Below are positions 26,025 to 32,703 of a DNA stretch of 64,000 nucleotides, in pieces. Source of the stretch: an uncultured bacterium (GTDB lineage: Bacteria; Bacillota; Clostridia; Peptostreptococcales; Anaerovoracaceae); NCBI GenBank assembly GCA_905214225.1, contig CAJMLL010000002.1, positions 41,776-105,775 of the forward strand, given 5' to 3'. Numbering within the stretch: position 1 is the stretch's first letter; each line of letters starts with the position of its first letter. Position numbers and translations under genes: made by a program. The notes beneath the pieces are model-generated. The model was not told the origin of the DNA and ran no database searches. It saw only the letters and a list, made by a program, of their open reading frames with translations.

Positions 26025-26052
26025 TTGCGCCGGACTATAGATTTAATATAAT
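26025..26052 (+). promoter_or_regulatory. Candidate promoter for the SAM riboswitch-metK transcript
   Basis: TTGCGC (26025-26030), a 16-base spacer and TATAAT (26047-26052). Transcription would begin just before the riboswitch P1 stem. Confidence 0.55.
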
Positions 26053-26064
26053 AAAAGCAATAAA

Positions 26065-26178
26065 TCCTTATCGAGAGTGGCTGAGGGAATAGGCCCGATG
26101 AAGCCCGGCAACCTGTTACGGGGAATCGTACAAGGTGCCAAATCCTACAGGAGCAGGACCCTCCTGAAAGATGAGGAA
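26065..26178 (+). promoter_or_regulatory. SAM-I riboswitch (S box) aptamer
   Basis: The conserved S-box core is present: GAGAGTGGCTGAGGG, GATGAAGCCCGGCAACCTG, AAGGTGCCAAATCC and CCTGAAAGATGAGG. The P1 helix pairs CCTTATC (26066-26072) with GATGAGG (26170-26176). Binding of S-adenosylmethionine stabilises P1 and, through the following terminator, should shut off metK when SAM is plentiful. Confidence 0.95.
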
Positions 26179-26226
26179 AGGTTTGAAGATCAATCCTTTT
26201 CTCGTATGGAAAAGGATTTTTTTTTA
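26173..26226 (+). terminator. Riboswitch expression platform: antiterminator and terminator
   Basis: The terminator pairs AATCCTTTT (26192-26200) with AAAAGGATT (26210-26218) before a run of T. The competing antiterminator pairs GAGGAAAGG (26173-26181, which includes part of P1) with CCTTTTCTC (26195-26203). The two cannot coexist, which explains OFF switching by SAM. Confidence 0.9.
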
Positions 26227-26262
26227 CAAGATACTTATGCAAACTGAAGGGAGTTAGCAGAA

Positions 26263-27441
26263 ATGAAGAGATTATTTACCTCTGAGTCTGTAACAGAAGG
26301 ACATCCTGATAAAATCTGCGATCAGGTTTCTGATGCGATTCTGGACGCGCTGATTGCGCAGGATCCGGACAGCCGTGTAGCATGCGAGACAACCACAACT
26401 ACAGGCTATGTTATGGTTATGGGAGAGATCAGCACCAAGGGATATGTAGACATTCCGTCCACAGTAAGAGGAGTTCTGAAGGACATCGGATACGACCGCG
26501 CAAAGTACGGATTCGACTGTGAGACATGCGCAGTACTGTCCGCTATCGACGAGCAGTCCTCCGATATCGCTATGGGCGTTGATGAGGCTGAGGAATACAA
26601 GGAGTCTTCCGATAAGGATGATCTGGATAAGATCGGAGCAGGAGACCAGGGAATGATGTTCGGCTATGCCTGCAACGAGACACCGGAGTACATGCCGATG
26701 CCGATCGAGATGGCGCACAAGCTGGCACGCCGCCTGACCGAAGTCAGAAAGAACGGCACTCTGGACTATCTGAGACCGGACGGAAAGACGCAGGTTACCG
26801 TAGAATATGATGACGACAAGGTTAAGCGCGTAGACACTGTTCTGGTTTCCACACAGCACAGCCCTGACGTCACACAGGCACAGATTAAGAAGGACATCAT
26901 CGAGCACGTCATCAAGCCGATCATTCCGGCAGAGTATCTGGATGACAAGACCCGTTTCATCGTCAACCCGACAGGCCGTTTCGTAATCGGCGGACCGCAG
27001 GGCGACTCCGGACTGACCGGCCGCAAGATCATCGTTGATACTTACGGCGGATACGCGCGTCACGGCGGCGGCGCATTCTCCGGAAAGGATCCTACAAAGG
27101 TAGACCGTTCTGCATGCTATGCTGCAAGATGGGTTGCCAAGAACCTGGTTGCCGCAGGCCTGGCTGACCGCTGCGAACTGCAGGTTGCCTACGCAATCGG
27201 CGTCGCTGAGCCGGTTTCCATTTCCGTAAACTCCTTCGGAACAGGAAAGAAAGACGACGAAGAGCTGGCTGAGATCGTAAAGAGACATTTCGATCTGAGA
27301 CCGGGCGCAATCATCAGAGACCTGGACCTGAAGAGACCGATCTACCGTCAGACAGCAGCTTACGGTCATTTCGGAAGAACCGACATCGACGTTCCATGGG
27401 AGCACCTGGACAAAGTCGACGAGCTCAAGGCAGAACTGTAA
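26263..27441 (+). CDS. metK: S-adenosylmethionine synthetase
   Basis: This enzyme makes S-adenosylmethionine from methionine and ATP. The 392-residue protein shows all family signatures: [25 protein letters not shown] at the N-terminus, [12 protein letters not shown] (about residues 126-137), the phosphate loop [22 protein letters not shown] (about 267-288) and the C-terminal [14 protein letters not shown]. The length is normal. AAGGGAG precedes the ATG. Expression is controlled by the SAM-I riboswitch directly upstream, so the enzyme is repressed by its own product. A terminator follows 130 bases after the stop. Confidence 0.97.
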   Translation: MKRLFTSESVTEGHPDKICDQVSDAILDALIAQDPDSRVACETTTTTGYVMVMGEISTKGYVDIPSTVRGVLKDIGYDRAKYGFDCETCAVLSAIDEQSSDIAMGVDEAEEYKESSDKDDLDKIGAGDQGMMFGYACNETPEYMPMPIEMAHKLARRLTEVRKNGTLDYLRPDGKTQVTVEYDDDKVKRVDTVLVSTQHSPDVTQAQIKKDIIEHVIKPIIPAEYLDDKTRFIVNPTGRFVIGGPQGDSGLTGRKIIVDTYGGYARHGGGAFSGKDPTKVDRSACYAARWVAKNLVAAGLADRCELQVAYAIGVAEPVSISVNSFGTGKKDDEELAEIVKRHFDLRPGAIIRDLDLKRPIYRQTAAYGHFGRTDIDVPWEHLDKVDELKAEL

Positions 27442-27569
27442 GAAAGTGCCTTCGGCATGCCCGTGTTCTGAGTTCTGTGCGAACAGGGGCAGAGCTTCGC
27501 ATAGCGGAGGAAAGGCAGTTGAAACTGCTGCATTCTGCATAAACAGGGCTGAAGATATATACGAAAATA

Positions 27570-27598
27570 AACGGCATTCTGCGGGATGTCGTTTTTTT
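27570..27598 (+). terminator. Rho-independent terminator after metK
   Basis: AACGGCAT at 27570-27577 pairs with ATGTCGTT at 27586-27593 (one G-T pair), followed by a long T run. Confidence 0.75.
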
Positions 27599-27923
27599 CT
27601 GTTTAACGGGGGCGGATACCTGCCAGCTGCAGCAGTTCTCTTTTTCGATCAGATTTTTATGTAGTGCAGCTTCTTTTTTGCAGGAGACCGCGAGTGCTTT
27701 CATTCACATCGCAGCTGCAGCAGAAACTATCGCATCAGTTTTATCCCTTGTTCAACCCGATCGGACAGAGAGTAGACTATTATCTCAGCAGAGACAGAAG
27801 ATGACCGATTTTTCTCCTATTAATATCGTACAGAATACCTGAAAGTGGGGTGCTCAGCCTGGAAAGGTGAATTTCATTATAAAAGCCTTGGTAAAAGTCA
27901 CGAAAAAACGGTTCTTATACCAA

Positions 27924-27940
27924 ACCAAAATTATTTTGGT
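27924..27940. repeat. Palindrome ACCAAAAT-T-ATTTTGGT
   Basis: A perfect eight-base inverted repeat around one central base, flanked by further TACC and GGTAAG words. It is one of a cluster of related palindromes. Confidence 0.7.
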
Positions 27941-28232
27941 AAGATAGAATGGTAAGCGTGATGTGTACCAAAAAATGTACCCTAAATAATACAAATTAAG
28001 AGACGAATTACCTGTTAGTTATAATGATGCGTAGCAATGTATAAACAATCAAGTAAAAATGAACGAGCATAACGGAAGCTACTGCCGATCAGGCAAAAAA
28101 GCAACTCTGAGTTTATTATGTCGGAATAGATCGATAAATATGCTGGTAATAATGGCAGAATTTGCTCTGATATATCAGACCAGATAGCGCCTGTGATAAT
28201 AGGTATTATGTAAAAAAGGATACTTTCGGTAG

Positions 28233-28266
28233 ATTTTACCAAAGTATACAGTGTACTTGGTAAAAT
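28233..28266. repeat. 34-base palindrome with ATTTTACCAA / TTGGTAAAAT arms
   Basis: Ten-base perfect arms (28233-28242 and 28257-28266) extend inward with GTA/TAC pairing after one unpaired base. It could be an operator, a cruciform or a hairpin. Confidence 0.75.
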
Positions 28267-28286
28267 TTGCGATTTAAATGGAAGCG

Positions 28287-28304
28287 TACCAATAATTCCT
28301 GGTA
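28287..28304. repeat. Palindrome TACCA-N8-TGGTA
   Basis: Five-base arms at 28287-28291 and 28300-28304, immediately beside the 34-base palindrome and continuing the same GGTAAAAT word on the right. Confidence 0.55.
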
Positions 28305-28669
28305 AAATATACCTTTTGCTAAGATATTCCGCTGCTAGTGTCTGTATAAATGATGAATAACGTGAAATGAATGCACACTTGCAGACAATACAGGGACTTT
28401 GGGATACAGTATACTAAAGTTCATTCTTCTGGACGGTGGGCAGACAATTGAAGAGAATGGTGCTCGGAGCGGAATATTGTTGATTTACTCAGCGGAGACT
28501 GCTTTTCCCTCAAAGAGATCAGCATCTATGAAAAAACATGGTACAATTTCAGATGGTCGTGCATTTACAAAATATCGCATTGTCTCTTATCTGCAGCTGA
28601 GCATCCGCGCAGTCTGATGATAAATGGGCCGCGAATATCACAAATATTAAGGAATAGAGGAGTTTATCA

Positions 28670-29569
28670 ATGTCAAAAAAAACCGCAATGTTTCTGGTCG
28701 CGCTGACGTCCGCCTTCTGGGGACTGTCGTTTACGGCCTCCAATCTGCTGCTGAAGACAATGGATCCGATTATGATTCTGCAGGTCCGCTGGACGATCGC
28801 CTCTCTGATTTTCGGCGGGATGATCGCAGCAGGGAAACTGCGTTTCAATTTAAAGAAAAAAGGCGTAAAATTCCTTTTTCTTGCGGCATTTCTGGAGCCG
28901 TGCTGTTACTCGATTTTTGAAACCTACGGACTTTGTCTGACTTCTCCATCCGTCAGCTCGATTTTTATCGCCACGATTCCGTGTATGTCAATGATTCAGG
29001 GCGTGCTGTTCTTTCATGGAAAGGCAGAGCTGAAGAGAATTGCCGCTATCGTGCTGGCCTTCCTGGGCGTTGCCGCGGCAACGGTTCTGGCGCCGGGTTT
29101 TCAGGCCGGCGGAAGGATTTCCGGCTATCTTCTCATGATCGGCGCGGTGTTCACCGGTGGACTTTATTCCCACGCCAGCAGCGCGGCGAGTGCGGATTAC
29201 GAGCCGGCGGCGATTACAGCCATGATGGCGTTTGAAGGCATGGTTTGGTTCCATTTGATCGGTTTTCTGAAAGGCGATGGCCTGCAGGCGTGGAAAATCG
29301 CATTCCACACACCGCATAATGCCGGCGCTGTGCTGTTCCTGGGAATCTGTTGTTCCGCGGTCTGCTACCTCGCATATAATAAACTCCTGGCTTATCTGGA
29401 ACCTTCCGCAGTCAACAACCTGTCCGGCAGCACCACCACCATCGTCGGCGTCGGCGCGGGGATTGTTCTGGCCGGTGATTCCTGGGGCCTGTACACGATC
29501 GCGGGGCTGGCGCTGACCCTGGCGGGGGTCTGGCTGACGAGCCAGGATTTAGGAAACAGTCGGAAATAG
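28670..29569 (+). CDS. EamA/DMT-family transporter
   Basis: A 299-residue membrane protein with ten predicted helices in two EamA repeats. The first begins AMFLVALTSAFWGLSFTASNLLLK, and the second lies near residues 155-290 and ends in IAGLALTLAGVWLTSQ. Members of this drug/metabolite family export amino acids, purines or other small molecules; the substrate cannot be read from sequence. GAGGAG precedes ATG 28670. The gene stands alone between two gene-poor AT-rich gaps, while its own codon use and GC content resemble the rest of the window. Confidence 0.9.
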   Translation: MSKKTAMFLVALTSAFWGLSFTASNLLLKTMDPIMILQVRWTIASLIFGGMIAAGKLRFNLKKKGVKFLFLAAFLEPCCYSIFETYGLCLTSPSVSSIFIATIPCMSMIQGVLFFHGKAELKRIAAIVLAFLGVAAATVLAPGFQAGGRISGYLLMIGAVFTGGLYSHASSAASADYEPAAITAMMAFEGMVWFHLIGFLKGDGLQAWKIAFHTPHNAGAVLFLGICCSAVCYLAYNKLLAYLEPSAVNNLSGSTTTIVGVGAGIVLAGDSWGLYTIAGLALTLAGVWLTSQDLGNSRK

Positions 29570-29690
29570 CATAATTGGTGTATGGATATTCGTGTATATG
29601 CATGTACTTTGTATTCGTCTAAGCTTGTATTTTTCTGGTTCGTTTAAATCATGGTTATTATATTTTTTGCAGAACCAGCTTTTTCCCCGA

Positions 29691-29715
29691 GGCAAATGTT
29701 CTGAAAACGTTTGCC
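29691..29715. other. Stem-loop after the EamA gene
   Basis: GGCAAATGTT (29691-29700) pairs with AACGTTTGCC (29706-29715) with one T-G wobble around a five-base loop. No T tract follows, so it may be an operator or mRNA-stabilising hairpin. Confidence 0.5.
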
Positions 29716-30119
29716 GTATATTTCCGTACAGCTGCTCTGATTTATATTTCTTCTGTTCTTTTGCGGAAAAATATCCGTATCTTTTCTATTATTAAAGGTT
29801 CTTTTGCTTTAATCCTCCATAAGCCTCCCGTTTATAGTAATTTTTCAGTGGATGAGCCGTTTCGTCTGCACATTTATAAATATTCGGTTCTGCGCTTTCT
29901 CTCAAATTTTGAAAAAAAACGAACCACGAAAAATTCCATCACCGTTTCATCACATATCTGCCCCTTCGGCTGTTATCCGTTATACATCCTGAAAATCCAG
30001 GACGTTCAGAACGGCAATAAATTTCCTATATTTCAGCCGCAGAATGCAGAAGCCTTAGCAGCACGGAAATCATTGACAGGCCAGGGGAGAATGGATCTCA
30101 GATCAGAGGCAAATCGGCT

Positions 30120-30144
30120 ACACGGGTATATTGTATACACGTGT
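30120..30144. promoter_or_regulatory. Operator-like palindrome
   Basis: ACACGGGTATA (30120-30130) faces TATACACGTGT (30134-30144) across TTG, with a single mismatch. It lies about 120 bases upstream of the lysC promoter. Confidence 0.45.
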
Positions 30145-30261
30145 AAGCGCGTTTCCGTCGCCAGTCAGTTTTCGCTGTTAAGTTGTCCGTGCGGCGAACT
30201 GTTATAAAACCAGCCCGTTTTCTTTTTGTCAAACAAAATTCACGAAATAAAAATAAAAAAC

Positions 30262-30290
30262 TTGTATCCTGGACACAACTCTGTTATTAT
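30262..30290 (+). promoter_or_regulatory. SigA-type promoter for lysC
   Basis: TTGTAT (30262-30267), a 17-base spacer and TATTAT (30285-30290), giving a leader of about 100 bases before the lysC ATG. Confidence 0.65.
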
Positions 30291-30297
30291 TAATGAT

Positions 30298-30363
30298 AAA
30301 TTGGATGCCAATTTGTAGCTTGATAACAAAGGCGCAGAGCGTCTGTAGTGCCGGACGCTTTTT
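30298..30363 (+). promoter_or_regulatory. lysC leader with terminator-like attenuator
   Basis: The first hairpin pairs AAATTGG (30298-30304) with CCAATTT (30308-30314). A terminator-like hairpin follows: AGCGTC (30338-30343) with GACGCT (30354-30359), running into five T, and then GCATT/AATGC. The arrangement suggests transcription attenuation, but no riboswitch class or leader peptide is recognisable. Confidence 0.5.
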
Positions 30364-30398
30364 GCATTGAGAATGCTTATGTTTTGGGAGGAAAACTG

Positions 30399-31760
30399 AT
30401 GGGAGTAAAAGTACTGAAGTTTGGAGGTTCTTCAGTGGCTGACGGAATCCAGCTAAAGAAGCTGAAGGAGATCGTCGAAGCTGATCCGGATCGAAGATAT
30501 GTTGTGGTTTCTGCGCCGGGTAAACGATTTAGCGGCGATAACAAGGTCACGGACCTTTTATATCTGTGTAAAACGGAAATTGACAACCACATTCCATATG
30601 ACCAGGTATTCCAGGTTATTATCGACCGTTACAGCGCAGTAAAGCTGAACCTCGGCATTGATGTGGATCTGAAGAGCAGGTATGAGGAAATCCGCAGAAA
30701 TATCGAGGCCGGATGCTCTGTCGACTATCTTGCAAGCCGCGGTGAATTCCTGTCAGCGGTTCTGGTTGCCGCCTATCTGGGTTATGACTTTGTCGATACA
30801 GCAGGACTCATTCAGTTTGACTCCCGCGGAAGACTTCTTCCGGAAGAGACCAATGAGGCACTGAAGGCTGAACTTGCCAAACATGAGCGCGCAGTCCTGC
30901 CTGGATTCTACGGCACGCAGAAGGACACGGACAAGGTCCGCGTCTTCTCCAGAGGCGGTTCTGACGTAACTGGATCTCTGGTTGCCCGCGCTGTAGAAGC
31001 AGATGTTTACGAGAACTGGACCGATGTATCCGGCCTTCTGATGGCCGACCCGCGCATCGTGGAAAATCCGAAGCCGATCGACCAGATCACTTACGTGGAG
31101 CTGCGTGAGCTGTCCTACATGGGTGCCAGCGTTCTGCACGAGGACGCCGTCTTCCCGGTAAGAGGCGCAAACATTCCGATCAACATCAGAAATACCAACA
31201 AGCCGGAGGACCCGGGCACGATGATCACCACCAGCCGTCCGGAGAACACAGAACGTATTCTGAGCGGTGTAGCAGGAAATAAGGACTTTACCGTTATCGC
31301 GATCTATAAAAACATGCTGAATAAGGAAGTCGGCTTCATCCGCCGCATCCTGACCATTCTGGAAGACCTGGATGTCAGCTTTGAGCATATCCCGACCGGA
31401 ATCGACATCGTTTCCGTCGTCATTTCCAATGATCAGCTGCCGGAGGGCAAGCTGGATGACGTTCTGGATGCGCTGCAGCATCAGATTAATCCGGACAGCA
31501 TCACGGTTCACGATGACATCGCGCTGATCGCTGCCGTAGGTATCGGCATGAGCCGCCGCCTGGGAACATCCGCGAGACTGTTCACCGCCCTTGCAGAGGC
31601 CGGCGTCAACGTCCGCATGATCGATCAGGGATCTTCCGAGATCAATATCATCATCGGCGTACTGAACGAGGACTTCGAGAAGGCCATCCGCGCCATCTAC
31701 AATGCGTTCAACTCCGACCGCGATGATGTTCTGAAGGACACCATGTCCAAACTGCATTAA
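30399..31760 (+). CDS. Aspartate kinase
   Basis: This enzyme phosphorylates aspartate, the first step toward lysine, diaminopimelate, threonine and methionine. The 453-residue protein begins with the kinase motif VKVLKFGGSSVADG, continues with FSRGGSDVTGSLVARA (about residues 185-200), ENWTDVSGLLMADPRIV (about 208-224) and SYMGASVLHEDAVFPV, and ends with two ACT domains (from about residue 300) that usually bind an inhibiting amino acid. GGGAGG before ATG 30399 sets the start. The upstream leader has a terminator-like hairpin, so synthesis is probably attenuated. A strong branched terminator follows. Confidence 0.95.
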   Translation: MGVKVLKFGGSSVADGIQLKKLKEIVEADPDRRYVVVSAPGKRFSGDNKVTDLLYLCKTEIDNHIPYDQVFQVIIDRYSAVKLNLGIDVDLKSRYEEIRRNIEAGCSVDYLASRGEFLSAVLVAAYLGYDFVDTAGLIQFDSRGRLLPEETNEALKAELAKHERAVLPGFYGTQKDTDKVRVFSRGGSDVTGSLVARAVEADVYENWTDVSGLLMADPRIVENPKPIDQITYVELRELSYMGASVLHEDAVFPVRGANIPINIRNTNKPEDPGTMITTSRPENTERILSGVAGNKDFTVIAIYKNMLNKEVGFIRRILTILEDLDVSFEHIPTGIDIVSVVISNDQLPEGKLDDVLDALQHQINPDSITVHDDIALIAAVGIGMSRRLGTSARLFTALAEAGVNVRMIDQGSSEINIIIGVLNEDFEKAIRAIYNAFNSDRDDVLKDTMSKLH

Positions 31761-31787
31761 TTTTGAACCATACCCATTATCTATTCT

Positions 31788-31846
31788 GCCGGAAGTTTCT
31801 ACGGCAGGCTTTTAAACAGCCTGCCGGGGAAGCTTCCGGCTTTTCT
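31788..31846 (+). terminator. Branched Rho-independent terminator after aspartate kinase
   Basis: The outer stem GCCGGAAG (31788-31795) pairs with CTTCCGGC (31833-31840) before TTTTCTT. A perfect inner stem pairs CGGCAGGCT (31802-31810) with AGCCTGCCG (31818-31826). Confidence 0.8.
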
Positions 31847-31897
31847 TCTGCCCGGGTGTCCGGCAGTTTTCCTGTTGTATTTCTTTTTCTTCTTCAC

Positions 31898-31926
31898 TTG
31901 ACAAAATCCACGAGCAAGGATATACT
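31898..31926 (+). promoter_or_regulatory. Strong promoter for the marR-ABC exporter operon
   Basis: TTGACA (31898-31903), a 17-base spacer and TATACT (31921-31926), one mismatch from consensus overall. Confidence 0.8.
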
Positions 31927-31941
31927 TGTCGATGCTAATAA

Positions 31942-31954
31942 TTAACTATGTTAA
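31942..31954. promoter_or_regulatory. Candidate MarR operator
   Basis: The palindrome TTAAC-TAT-GTTAA lies just downstream of the -10, within an AT-rich run with another TTAA. This is where a self-repressing MarR protein would block transcription. Confidence 0.5.
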
Positions 31955-32149
31955 ATATTAACGTGTGTAAACATTGAACAGGGTTAAAGAAGAAGCCGGA
32001 TCGTTCACGCTGCTGAAGCAGCCGGCGGGCCTCTGGAAACCCTGCTGCCGTCAGCCGGCGGACAATGAAATACAGTATCGCAAATGCCGATGCCGCCATG
32101 TCCGGTAAATCAGAGATGGACGCGGAGGATCAGCGGGAAAGGAGTAAGA

Positions 32150-32638
32150 ATGGAAGAACTGGAACGTGAATTTATCCGTTCCTGCATGCAGTTTCATAAA
32201 GTGAAAATGTATGAACTGGTTCCGGACTTAAACCGGGGAGAATTGATGGTTATGGGAGGTACCGACCGTCTTCAGCGCCGGAATCCGGAGCATAAAGTGC
32301 GCATGTCCGATCTGCTTGCGGGTTCCCGCATGACGGCTCCAGGCCTTTCACGCGTTCTCAGAGGTCTGGAAAAGAAGGGCCTGATGGAGCGCACGCAGGA
32401 TCCGAATGACCGCCGCGTGACGCTGGTCAGCTTTACAGAGAAAGGAAAAAATAAATGGTATGGTGACCATGAAATTCTCCATCGTTTCTGTTCCGAGCTG
32501 ATCCGAAGAATCGGAGAAGACCAGATTCGCGAGATTATCCGCCTGAATGATGAAATATACCAGACGGCAGATGAAATTTATCATGAACAGCTTGCAGAAA
32601 TGAAGAAGAAACAGCAGAAAGTCGGAGAAAAGAAATAG
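32150..32638 (+). CDS. MarR-family transcriptional regulator
   Basis: A 162-residue winged-helix repressor. The recognition region reads VRMSDLLAGSRMTAPGLSRVLRGLEKKGLMERTQDPNDRRVTLVSFTEKG (about residues 47-97), the classical MarR wing with DxRR. The last 15 residues are Lys-rich. Start 32150 has GGGAAAGGAG five bases upstream. It is the first gene of an operon with two ABC exporter half-transporters. By analogy with many Bacillota loci it probably represses the operon until a toxic compound binds; a palindrome overlapping the promoter start supports this. The inducer is unknown. Confidence 0.92.
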   Translation: MEELEREFIRSCMQFHKVKMYELVPDLNRGELMVMGGTDRLQRRNPEHKVRMSDLLAGSRMTAPGLSRVLRGLEKKGLMERTQDPNDRRVTLVSFTEKGKNKWYGDHEILHRFCSELIRRIGEDQIREIIRLNDEIYQTADEIYHEQLAEMKKKQQKVGEKK

Positions 32639-32703
32639 CCGGCGGAACAATTGGGGTTAAAGAAAGGTATTGAATGCGATAAACATTCAGGAGGCAGTCA
32701 GAG

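Larger units (their letters stand above)
27442..28669. other. 1.2-kb gene-poor, AT-rich region with repeated TACCA/TGGTA palindromes
   Basis: After the metK terminator this region holds no supported gene. From 27888 to 28308 it contains at least six copies of a TTTACCAA-type word in both orientations, several forming palindromes (27924-27940, 28233-28266, 28287-28304). A possible extended -10 (TGGTACAAT, 28539-28547) lies before the EamA gene. Short open frames here are biased, lack ribosome sites or start inside palindromes, and are not reported as genes. Confidence 0.6.
29570..30398. other. 829-base gene-poor AT-rich region before lysC
   Basis: No gene is supported. It holds a ten-bp stem-loop (29691-29715), a seven-bp hairpin ATTAAAG/CTTTAAT (29791-29813), a palindrome (30120-30144), a promoter (30262-30290) and the lysC leader hairpins. 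A 148-codon frame at 29761-30207 lacks coding character and a ribosome site. No lysine riboswitch core was recognised. Confidence 0.55.
31761..32149. other. 389-base intergenic region: terminator, promoter, operator and long leader
   Basis: Between aspartate kinase and the MarR gene. It contains the lysC terminator, a near-consensus promoter, a TTAAC palindrome and a GC-rich leader of about 220 bases with several GCCGG/CCGGC pairings that could fold. No gene seen. Confidence 0.6.

Noticed and set aside
28015..28242. 75-codon minus-strand frame with hydrophobic residues
   Set aside because: Its only start is a TTG inside the 34-base palindrome, and it lacks a ribosome site.
29761..30207. 148-codon open frame in the EamA-lysC gap
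   Set aside because: No ribosome site, no family resemblance, and the surrounding region is AT-rich and rich in hairpins.
30291..30398. Lysine riboswitch upstream of aspartate kinase
   Set aside because: The leader is only about 105 bases and the conserved L-box core sequences are not present.
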